The notes beneath the pieces were generated by a model. The model ran no database searches, was not told where the DNA came from, and worked only from the letters and a program-made list of their open reading frames with translations. Source: Polytrichum commune (lineage: Eukaryota; Streptophyta; Polytrichopsida; Polytrichales; Polytrichaceae). From it: DNA of 64,000 bases. The DNA lies in contig OX485809.1 of NCBI GenBank assembly GCA_950295325.1, forward strand, positions 37,577,081 to 37,641,080, given 5' to 3'. Position numbers and translations under genes: made by a program. This document shows, piece by piece, positions 50,259 to 60,147 of this stretch; position 1 is the stretch's first letter, and every line of letters begins with the position of its first letter.

Positions 50259-50851
50259 TATTAACCTTAGCCCCATTAACCTTTTGGCTTCCTAAACTTT
50301 AACCCCTAACTTTCTGGAGCATATTGTGCTTTCATTAGGTCATTTAAAAAGTGAGGTTTCTAGAGCATAATTTTTATTATACCTAAAAGAAAAGTAGTTG
50401 CTAATGGTTTTAAGATCGCATGAATACAGTAGCAATATGTAGTGATTCCCATAGTTGTTTTATAATCAACATAATCATTAAACTTCAAGAAATTGTGACA
50501 ATTATATACAATAAATTTTCAAATTTTCAAAATATATATAAAAGAATGTATACAAGGCTTTGAGGTAAGAAAAAAGTCCATAAAATTTTGACAATTTTCA
50601 ATCAAAATAATATGATTTTTATTTTATTATATATATAATAATTTATCAACAAAGATCTATTGTTTATCTTAATATATTCCTTGTGAACAAACCATCTTTA
50701 CATATTGGAATGGGATCATCATCATTGCCAAGAAATTTCATGAGGAACACAATGATGCCTATTATGACCTTTCTAGCACCTTCCTTTTGGATGATTTTGC
50801 CTTAAGAGTCATTCATAAGCCCAAAAAGGGCCACTCGGGGAGGACGGTTAA

Positions 50852-51202
50852 GGGCCGGTTCACACTATGCTCAAGTCGAGAGGAGAAGCATCACTTTTTT
50901 GGACCAAACTATGTCGAGAGGAGAAGATATATTCATATTTTGAATATTTTAATGAAAAAAGTTTCGGCTCTCGACGGAAGTTTGGGTTGAGCATTTTGCT
51001 TGACCCAAACTTTGCTCGAGAGGCTGAACTCTTGGCGCCATAACTTCCTAAAAATGCTGCCACCTAGGCTCTTTTGGAGGCGACCTCCTTTGGACTTCGG
51101 CCTCTAGTGTAAAGGCCGAGAGGAAGGACTTTGGACATTTCTGCATTTTCATTGGTCCAAACGCTTCTCCTCTCGAAGTTTGGCCATAGTGTGAACCGGC
51201 CC
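50852..51202. mobile_element. Tourist-like (PIF/Harbinger) MITE upstream of GLO
   Basis: It starts GGGCCGGTTCACACTATGCT, ends GGCCATAGTGTGAACCGGCCC, and has TAA directly on both sides (50849-50851 and 51203-51205). The 351-bp interior matches the right half of 38137-38736 and includes the AAGTTTGGGTTGAGCA hairpin. It ends about 420 bp before the GLO start codon, inside the likely promoter. Confidence 0.9.
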
Positions 51203-51621
51203 TAAGGGTTGAGATCCATTGCATTTCATTTCATTTCATTCATTGGATGAAAAGCATTTCATGTCTGACGGGCTGTGACGGACGCATGGCAGAGAAAGCG
51301 AGAGATCCTCGTCGCTGCACTTCGAGGTTGAGCCCAAATTCGCATTCTCCAAAGCACAATTTATTTGCGCTGAACCCTCCTCTCTCATCACAAGATCACA
51401 CAGTCGAAGAATCACTTCTGAAGACCAAAATTCGCACAACTATTTGCAGCCTGTGTACTTTGCAAGAGCATCGATCTGCATTTGTCTTGCTTTGAGGGGA
51501 AGTACTACTTAGGCGACTCGGTGGAACCATCGATCGTTGAAGCTGCACGAGAGGTTTGGACAAAAGGAATCGATCCGTTCCTGGAGTGCGATTTGTGCGA
51601 GGATCTTTATTTTGATTAGCG
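51203..51621 (+). promoter_or_regulatory. Proximal promoter and 5' UTR of GLO
   Basis: This is the space between the MITE and the ATG at 51622. It contains a short ATTTC pentamer run (about 51222-51242). No clear TATA box was recognised. The transcription start cannot be fixed from sequence. An in-frame upstream ATG is not obvious, and the chosen start gives the expected plant glycolate oxidase N-terminus. Confidence 0.5.
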
Positions 51622-54600
51622 ATGTCGAGGGAGGTGGTGAACGTGAATGAGTACGAAATTTTGGCCAAGGACAGGATGCCTAAGATGGCGTATGACTATT
51701 TTGCCTCCGGAGCGGAGGATCAAGTCACGCTCAGGGACAATCGGGATGCTTTCTCTCGAATCAAGTGCGTAAATTCCTAACATATATTCATTTCAATTGA
51801 TGATGCAAGGTAGTGAGAACGTTGATTCTTGGTGAGGCGTACTAAGAATTGTTTGAGAGGAGGAATTTCGTTGAGCTTAGTAGATTATATATTGTCTCTC
51901 CTTTAATGACACCAAATCAAAATGTGTTTAGCAACTTGCGAGTGTAACTACTACCATGATGGCCATCGTACCTTATTCAATTATTCTTGAGGTCTTAGTG
52001 TGGGGTTTATGAAGATGCTGCTGTAATCACGTTGTGTGTGCAAATTCACAATTTCTCACATTCTTGATGCAAGATTGAGAGCCTTCTTTGTGAGGCGTAC
52101 TAATTGTTTGACGAAGGCATTTTGTTGAGCTTAGATAAGATTGCGATTCTCCTTTCATAACACCAAATCAAAATGTGTTCAGCAACTTGCAAGGATCAAT
52201 GATGATCATTGTATCTTGCTCATTAGTGTTGAATTTCTATTATGGATGTGTGAATATGCTGCTGTCTCTAATCCCTGAAAGTAGCACCTTGCGTGTGCAA
52301 ATTCACAAAATCCCACTTTATTGATGCAAGATTGAGAGCCTTCTTTGTGAGCAGTACTAATTGTTTGAGGAAACAACTTTGTTGAGCTTAGATTAGATAG
52401 TGTTTCTCCTATGATGACACCAAATCAAAATGTGTTTAGCAACTTGCAAGTACCGATGATGATCATTGCACGTTGCTCATCATTATTCTTGACAATATTA
52501 TTATGGGTTGTGAAGATACTGCTGTTTGAAGTCCTGAAAGAAAATTGGTTGTGAGTGTAGATTGCGGCCCAGAATTTTGGTGGATGTGAGCAACATAGAT
52601 TTGACAACGTCCGTTCTGGGATTACAGCTTGCAATGCCCATTATGGTGGCGCCCACTGCACTTCACAAATTGGCCCATCCTCAAGGTAAGTTAGTACGTC
52701 TCCTTCGTCAAGATGTTTCCTCAAATTGCACCTCATTCTTCAGCATCATAATAGGCTTCGTATTCACCCAAATATTTTTTCTTACATTTCATAAATCCCC
52801 TAATCATTCCAGAGCGAATCGTAATTCTGGTTTCAATTATAGTGCAACATGTTGACCAGCTTTGGACACCATGTTATTTTTCAGTTTCCACAATTACTCA
52901 TCCACTCCATTATTGTGCTCTTGGATGGAGATAAGTATAACCATTTAAGTTCATTCTACACTGATATGTGCAATCAGTTTAACCCCACACTGATGTATAC
53001 AGTAGACATTCCCCACTATTTTGAGTATTTATTACCACAGTAACAAAATTCAAGAATTGTTTTTCTAGTGTGGTTTCTATGAACAAAAGTGATAAGTTTC
53101 TGGGAGCTGGTTTTGACCTCAAGGTAATTTACATGGGTAAAGAGGCAACCTAGTCGAGAGGTCCACCTCCAGTAGTTGCACACACCAGAGTTATTTCAAA
53201 GTCTCAAAAACTCATCTTTTGGTAGGGAGTTTAGCCCCACTTTTGACAATATATAATGTTCAAGGAGTGTTCAAATGGTGTCGGGTCCTCCAACATGAAA
53301 GTGAGGCGTTTGACTTTGGCGAGCCAGAAGACAGCTATCTAAAGCTGAATTTCAGGGCAAACTTTTGAAGGCACCTAACATGGTGCTCTCGAAAGTTTGA
53401 CAAGCAGTTTTAATTTTATACAACCGTCTCTTGCCAAAAGTCAAAACCTCTGCTTGTATTCACCCAAATTGCGGGTTTGGACACCACTTGAACGCTCCTT
53501 AAACACTATGTATTGTCAAAAGCGCGGCGACGCCCTACCAAAACATGAGTGTTTGAACGACTCCAAAAATTAATCAGTGTAGATAGGAAAGGCTTCAAAA
53601 TCTTTAAGGAACCTTCCAGCTGGGGTATCGGTACAGCACCAGAGGGAGGGAATTATCATATACAAGCATACCTTCCATCCACATAACATAAAAACTTGAC
53701 CCCTATAGGTTTGTTGCCAATTCATCTCAAATGACCTTGAATGGACTAATTCCGGGTCTTTATAACTAATTCCGGTGTGAAACCAACTTGTTATGTTGTT
53801 CTCCCAGCTGCATAATATTTCAGGGCTTTTATGTTGGATGAATGAGAAGTACACTCATATGTGATAATTCCCTCTCTCCTACAGCCCCCATGCCATATCA
53901 CTATCCATTTTAAGTTCAACTCCACCTAAAGACATGTTTTCTTACTTTGATGGTGTATGTTCTTTGTATTTCTCAGGGGAACTAGCGACTGCAAGAGCAT
54001 CATCAGCAGCTAATACACTAATGGTTTGCTCATAAATTCCTCTCTTTAGTCTGAAAACCTCTTTGGTGTCGTCGTAGTCTTTTTCTTCTTTTTATCTCTA
54101 GTTCTCTTTCCCTTACATAGCGTGGGAGGATGCCTGAACCTGCAGATTACGGAATAAGATTTATAATCAAACAATTACCAACATGAGAATAAAAATGAAA
54201 CTAAATGAAACGCAATTTCTTCCAGGCACTTGCATGAATGAAAATTCATTCATCATCGCACGGGTTCCCCAGTGGCGTACTTGCTACTTGTAAGTAGGTT
54301 GATTTCTTTTTAGTTTTTTGTTGTTGAGAATGATATATGTTAGGACGTTGATCACTAATTTGTGGAGTTTACCCATTAGGATTTTGGCGAGGCATTTGAG
54401 TATTTTAATTTTTTTGAAGTCATCCGTAATTGGAGTGTGGATTGCGACTCTGTATCAACATGAGAATTACACATTTCCTTCTATATCATTGTTTCTGTCA
54501 ACTGGCAACTCTTCATAGCTCAAGGTTCTTTATGCATCCTGTGTGGCTCGTTACAGAATGTAAGCTTTGTTGAAATTATTATTGATTCGGGTCTATTTGA

Positions 54601-57600
54601 CAGCAAAGAATACACCTATAAGTTTTCTTCATGACCAGTTCGGTTCCCATTCAGTTCAGTTGCTTGGCTTTGGGACCATGTTGGGTGCAAGTCTTTTTGG
54701 TTCCTGGAATTAAAAATCAATTTCATCTCATTCCATTCAGTGGTGATGCAGATTCTGTCCTCCAGCTCGAGCTGCAGTATAGAAGAAATAGCTGCAACCG
54801 GTCCGGGTCATCGATTTTTCCAACTCTATGTAAGTAATTGATTCAGCATATATTGTTTCTCCCTTGGAACAACACTCTAAGCAGAGATCACAGTCCATTT
54901 CCTTTACTCTAAGATCCTCCAACACCACCTACGCTAAAACCCTTTCCCACCCATGACCACGGGGGGAACCAGCTCTCCCACTAGAATATTGGTTGCGATA
55001 AAAGATAAGGTCCTATTTAATGTTCAAAATAAAAACTAGGAAAGTGTTTAAAAACTCAAGGTATTGGAAATTCGTTTTGAGAACATTCTGGTCTATCTCC
55101 AAAAAAACCATTAACTATGCGGAACGTCCCATGAATACCTATGCATATTATTTCATATCCCATGAAAAGACCCCTTTATCTCAGATGGTTCGTATCTCTA
55201 CAAGGGAGTGACCCCCACCCCCGTGCACATGACTCTTAAGACACATGATTTTTGTACACACAGATTTTATCAATCCTTGTGCATGGCTTATGGACAGGTA
55301 TACAAGGATAGGAACATAAGTAGAGTTCTCGTGCGGAGAGCAGAGGAGGCCGGTTTCAAAGCCATCGTGCTCACAGTTGATACACCCCGTCTTGGCCGCA
55401 GAGAGGCTGACATCAAAAATGGGTATGCAAAATTTCTCCTTATAACAAATTGGCTAATGGTACTCCAATCAACCCATGAGTCGAAACCTAAGGGGTTAAT
55501 TTGAAATAGGAATACCTTTAAAACACTCAGCAGAGATTTTATTCAATTTGTCACCTATGTCAGGTTTATGTGTACATGGTCCACCAATGCTCTTTGGGAC
55601 AAGATTGAGCATGGATTATAAGCTGAGAAAGTTAAAGAATGGGATGGAGTGAGTAACTTGATCGTTATAAAACCCCCTATTGATAACATAGACTACTCCG
55701 AAAAGTTTGTACTGCTGAAAAGGCCAGCTATTTTCTTGTGCCCCTCTAAAGGTCGGACTAATTCCTGATGTGGGTCCATGCAGCTTCAAATTACCTGCCG
55801 AATATGGCTATAAGAATATGGAGGGACTCATGAACCTTAAAAAAATGGACAAGGTGTGTTCAAAGCCTTATTGGTTTGGGAAAAACCTTGAGAATTGGAA
55901 GTGTAGTTATATCAAACTTTTGATCTGAGCCGAAGCACGAATGTATACATGAGAATTAATGAGAGGTTATTATGGATTCTAAGAGTTTTTTTGCTTCTAC
56001 ATTTGTTCATGAGACAGACAAGTGATTCAGAGCTTGCATCGTGGGCCGACAGTCACTTTGACAGGTCACTAAACTGGAAGGTAAAAATTGATCCCACACA
56101 ACCGTACTTTTGGGGAAGCCTTTTGTTCTGTTGAGATATATGAAGATCTTAGTAGGGAAACCTTACGAATTCTGTTGACGAATTCTTATTGACTCTAAAT
56201 GTGCACAAAACTGTAATCTCTCTGACTGAATATGCTCCTTTGGTAAAAATAATACCAGGACGTGGAGTGGTTGCAAAGCATCACCAAACTTCCTGTGCTT
56301 GTGAAGGGTATATTGACTGCTGAGGATGGTAAGATATTCCTTCTTCCAAAATACTCTGACTGTGACAAGATGCAACCTATTTTATTAAGTATGAAATAAT
56401 AGTAGACGCTTTCAAAGTGATCTGTTAGGCTTTATTGTGTCCGTAGCGATCAGGCCCACCGATTTGCTGACATTTATTTCTGATAGGATACAAGGAGGCA
56501 CATTATCACACTGTAATTGACAAGCTTGCATCCTTGTTTGAGCAGTTTACATTCATTCATGACATTTGAATCAACATGTGTCCTCTCTATTGATTGTGTT
56601 GGTCAATTTCTGTGGCATACAGAAAGGGTTAGAAATAAAGAAATCAACTTCAAGTGTTCAACCTATTGTTGGGCTGACCCTAAGAATTTACTCTCTGCAG
56701 CTCTATTAGCACTGCAATGCAAAGTTGCAGGAATTATGGTTTCTAATCACGGAGCTCGGCAACTTGATCATGTCCCTGCCACCATTTCAGTTCTTGAAGA
56801 GGTTAGTCTACTTTATGTCTTGAATAATTACAGGAATCCTCATTTTCTAACCTGGTTCAGGAATGCTCTTAATGGTAAGTAAATGATCAGTAACAAGGGA
56901 TCAACAATTTCTGCAAAGTTGTAACTTGTAAACTAAACTATACAGCATTGGTGACTTTGGCGGCTATCCAAACCAAGGTCTGCATACTGAGCAGTCCCAT
57001 AGTCCATTTGGTGGCATACATAGTGCTGGCCACCTCAAATTCCACCGATGTGTCATATCCTCATTGGACACGAGCATGCCAATTCTAGACTGTCATAGGT
57101 TCCCTTTCGCAACATGGTCATCACTATGTCCGATATTGTACACATACAATCCGTAGGAGGGCTCCTCACATACAATATGTGATGCATAGTGGTTAGGCCA
57201 AGTGATTTTCATAATGTCGCTATTCCTAATTGGATACAAGGAGCCACATTATATCCCATAATTCATGACCATGCGGTATCTTGACCACTACAGACTAGAT
57301 AACCAACAACATGAGTGTGGATGACGAGCACCAGGAGCAACAAGTCATCCACCTACTCATGTCAATTATCAATCATAACCAATCAGCTCATGGACAGAAT
57401 CTGAGATTACGGATGATATCCCACCTCCATGAATGCAAAATCATGAGTTTTGTTAACCCTTATGCACTTGAATGATTGATCCGTTTGTCCAATATTGCAC
57501 ATCCTATTTATGTGTTGTAGCATGCCTCCATACCTACCTCACGGCTACAGTGGCTACTACAACCTGTGACAAAGCTCCTCATATCCCTAGTTCATAATTC

Positions 57601-58525
57601 ACAACTATGAAGTATTCCAACCAGATCTGTGAAAAGGAGTAAATCAAAAGATTGGGAGCACTTGTAGCCTCCCTAGGCACATTTCTAAATATTTTGGGGG
57701 AAGTATATTGCAGGTTGTGAAGGCAGTGGGAGGGCGCGTTCCCGTGTTTCTTGATGGAGGTGTTCGTCGTGGCACAGACGTGTTCAAAGCACTTGCACTT
57801 GGTGCATCTGGTGTTTTTGTAAGCTAAACAGAAACTTTAAATCTTTGTGATGTAGCTTCTGCAACAACCTATGGGTCAGTTTGGATCAAGTTAGGGATAA
57901 GTCATGTTGTAAGTGTTCATCATCAATTAGTAACTCATGCTATTGAGTAGGTGTGGATCTAAGAATGGACATCAAAAAGGCATCATGTGTTTAAAAGAGA
58001 TTGGACTACATGCTCAGAATATGGTAACCATTATATTTCTCAAATAGTCAACATGATCATGGGGGACCTGTATGACCACTTAATGAGCAGGAGAATCTTC
58101 ACTATGATTATGAATGAGATATACATGAGTTCCGAAAACTGTGATGCACTACAGGCACAATTTGGATTTGCTAATCATCTCGCACTAATTGTGTGTCTCA
58201 TATCCTCTATGAAGTGCAGTGAGAAAAGTGTCCAATTAACAAAAGTCTACCCTACATACCCAAGAGTCACCTGCTTTTATTTCGGCATGCAATATTGATT
58301 ACTTGTTCTTAAACAAAGTTTTGAAATGAGTGTCAGATTGGGAGACCCGTCCCCTTTTCCTTAGCAGTGGATGGTGAAGCTGGCGTGAGGAAGTGTCTCC
58401 AAATGCTGCGGGATGAGTTTGAGCTTACAATGGCTCTCATGGGAGTGTGCAAAGTGAAAGACATTAATCGCTGGCACGTGCAAACAGATCTAGATTTGGT
58501 CATGCCACTGCTTTCAAAACTTTGA
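51622..58525 (+). CDS. GLO: Peroxisomal (S)-2-hydroxy-acid oxidase (glycolate oxidase), 371 aa
   Basis: FMN-dependent oxidation of glycolate or related 2-hydroxy acids to 2-oxo acids with H2O2, in photorespiration. Eleven exons join in phase: 51622-51764, 52561-52685, 53977-54023, 54752-54829, 55298-55422, 55784-55853, 56018-56080, 56259-56328, 56701-56801, 57714-57818, 58337-58525. The 371 residues match the usual length. Visible landmarks are [11 protein letters not shown] (Tyr26), RFFQLY (Tyr131), [17 protein letters not shown] (Asp159), LPVLVKG (Lys233), the catalytic SNHGARQLD (His257, Arg260), [20 protein letters not shown] (FMN phosphate site) and IGRP. The C-terminus is SKL, a canonical PTS1 peroxisome signal. 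The residue at the Trp108 position of spinach GOX is Ser110 (LSSSSSCS in place of LSSWATSS), which may change substrate preference toward other hydroxy acids. Plant HAOX is the alternative subfamily; the RFFQLY and 'FKLP...KNMEGL' segments look more GOX-like. Confidence 0.95.
51801..52560 (+). repeat. Tandem triplication (about 260 bp) filling GLO intron 1
   Basis: Three diverged units start with TGATGCAAG at 51801, 52065 and 52322. Each contains TGAGG(C/-)GTACTAA-like, CTAATTGTTTGA, GTTGAGCTTAG, ACACCAAATCAAAATGTGTT and CAGCAACTTGC/TAGCAACTTGC blocks and a CTGCTGT block. The third unit runs into the acceptor of exon 2 (52561), so its end overlaps the functional splice site. Confidence 0.85.
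53010..53155 (+). repeat. Dispersed repeat, partner of 40300-40480
   Basis: GAGTATTTATTACCACAGTA, GTGTGGTTTCTAT, TTTTGACC and GGGTAAAGAGGCAACCTA occur in the same order as on the minus strand of 40300-40480. It lies in GLO intron 2. Confidence 0.65.
57912..58253 (+). mobile_element. MITE, family 1 (last GLO intron)
   Basis: The ends are decayed (AGTGTTCATC after TA; AAAAGTCTACCCT at the right). The interior keeps GTAGGTGTGGATCTAAGAAT, GTTTAAAAGAGATTGGACTA, AATAGTCAACATGAT and TTTGGATTTGCTAATCATCT. It lies between the last two coding exons of GLO. Confidence 0.75.
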
Positions 58526-58678
58526 AGCTCACATTTATCGGCACTTGAACGATTGATACTCAGAGTTAGTCAAACGCATTGACTGAGTATTTCCATTTGA
58601 AGGTCTGGATACTCATGAAGAGTGTAATCCTTTGGGTCTAGAAATCATCTGATAATAGTTGGTAGAAGCTATGTGTGT

Positions 58679-58684
58679 AATAAA
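58679..58684 (+). terminator. Candidate polyadenylation signal of GLO
   Basis: A canonical AATAAA lies 153 bp after the GLO stop codon. Plant poly(A) signals are loose, so this is only a reasonable candidate. Confidence 0.4.
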
Positions 58685-58821
58685 CTAGTGTGCAAGTGGG
58701 TTTCTATACAGACCATCTTAGTTTGAGATGTAACTTCAGTGAATACTCCAAGTTCTGCGCATCATTTCATAGAATGAGTGCAAATCATGACAACCTGTTC
58801 ATCACATTTTATGCATAATGT

Positions 58822-59187
58822 AAGGCAGGCAGGTGTTATTCGGGTATTTTTTTCAAATGGACACCTACAATTTGGGTGGTCTGTGGTTCAACGAAGATCA
58901 AAGAACAAATACCATAAAGATGTATGTTTGATAGAGATTGGACTATTTCTTCAAATTTTATTCACTATTCCACACTCAATAGTCAACACAATTAGGAGGA
59001 CCTGTGTATTTGGTTTAGGAATCAACAAACATGCACTTCTAGTCACCATAACTAAATCAAGGGAGGTCCAATGTTTGTTGATGCTTCATTGTGGATTTGC
59101 TAATGCAACACAAGTTTCATTGTGTAAATTCAATCAGTAGAAGTTGGAGAACATGAAAATTGAACCGAATAACACCCACATACCTTG
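58822..59187 (+). mobile_element. MITE, family 2
   Basis: The left end contains GGTGTTATTCGG and the right end its inverse CCGAATAACACC, within longer imperfect inverted ends that also share a CAGGTATGTGG-like outer part. The interior (GACACCTACAATTTGGGTGG, TAGAGATTGGACTA, AATAGTCAACACAATTAGGA) is related to family 1 and to 35003-35352. Non-coding. Confidence 0.7.
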
Positions 59188-60147
59188 CTGTAGCAGTAGA
59201 AAGGGATAAGCACCTTTGCAACCTTCCACGTGAAAAGTTGATGAGTACTGATTCCTGAGCATCCTTTGTCCATAATGCATTGAGCCTGGTTACCAACAGA
59301 AACAGAAGGAAATCCGGTGACAACAAGATTGAAACAAGTTTTAGTGTTCTCTGAGGGTAAGATTTGACAAGCTTATCCCAGAGTGACCTCAGAAGACCAA
59401 ATGTAGTCAAGCAAGTTTATACTTTTCTAAAAACCGCATCCACTATGTTTGCAACACACATTACAGACAAGGAAGTTCGAGTACACGGTGAAAATAGTGG
59501 AGACCTTGACCTTGCTGTCAGATTTGCATGACTTTGACAAAGTTTGCATGTCAATTCTACATGTGTGATATAGATGTTTCTTTTGCTCAAGATCACTAAA
59601 CCAAGAGAATATGCTCCATTGAAGAGTGGAAAGGATGAACATTGTGTGAAAATTGTGTGGAAACAGGGTGCCTACATTCACTGACAAAAGTGTGTAGACG
59701 TGTAGCCCTAGGACGAACTTGTAAACACATCTCACTAATCGCATCCGTCATTGGTCAAATACAAGTTTGACTTGAGCTGTCCATGTAAAACTGTCACCAC
59801 TTCTTGATGCCCAAGCAATACATCCCATTACAAAATTACCACAAACACATGAAATGTGCTTGATAGAAATGCATATGATTCACCGAAGCTATATCTCAAT
59901 TTTCAAAGAATGCCTCATCTCAGAAATGTTGAGGTTGCTAACATAGAGCACTAATAGAACAGTGTTTAGGAATGAAGGGCAAAAATCCAAGCTATCTGTG
60001 TGCTCTTTGTAAATTCCCCTCGGACCTTTGGCATATCCCACTATTAAGCAACCCCATCATACAGTGGATGGAGAAATTGCAGTTCAACCAGGGAAGAAGT
60101 ATAGCCAGATCCCATATGACACGTACCCGTGAGATTTAAAGGCTGAT

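Larger units (their letters stand above)
42772..50851. other. Gene-free region between divergent genes
   Basis: The right neighbour of the minus-strand Ala/Gln-rich gene should begin with its promoter and 5' UTR (42772 to about 43700). Beyond that I find no exon chain. The stretch holds a possible SINE (44325), a CACTA-like MITE (47558), a family-3 MITE (49151) and an inverted pair of family-1 MITEs (49501-50258). At 47250-47340 a phrase TTTTGGACCAAAAACAAGAG occurs twice about 66 bp apart. Open frames are short and unremarkable. Confidence 0.6.
58526..60147. other. Gap between converging GLO and NOP14
   Basis: It contains the 3' UTR of GLO with an AATAAA at 58679, a family-2 MITE at 58822-59187, and otherwise AT-rich DNA with unremarkable open frames on both strands (the longest about 120 codons, at 58778-59140, falls mostly within the MITE). 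I see no further gene. Confidence 0.6.

Noticed and set aside
55563-55649. Possible GLO exon beginning with a phrase like [12 protein letters not shown]
   Set aside because: It hits a stop in the required phase, and the exon at 55784-55853 fits both phase and family sequence.
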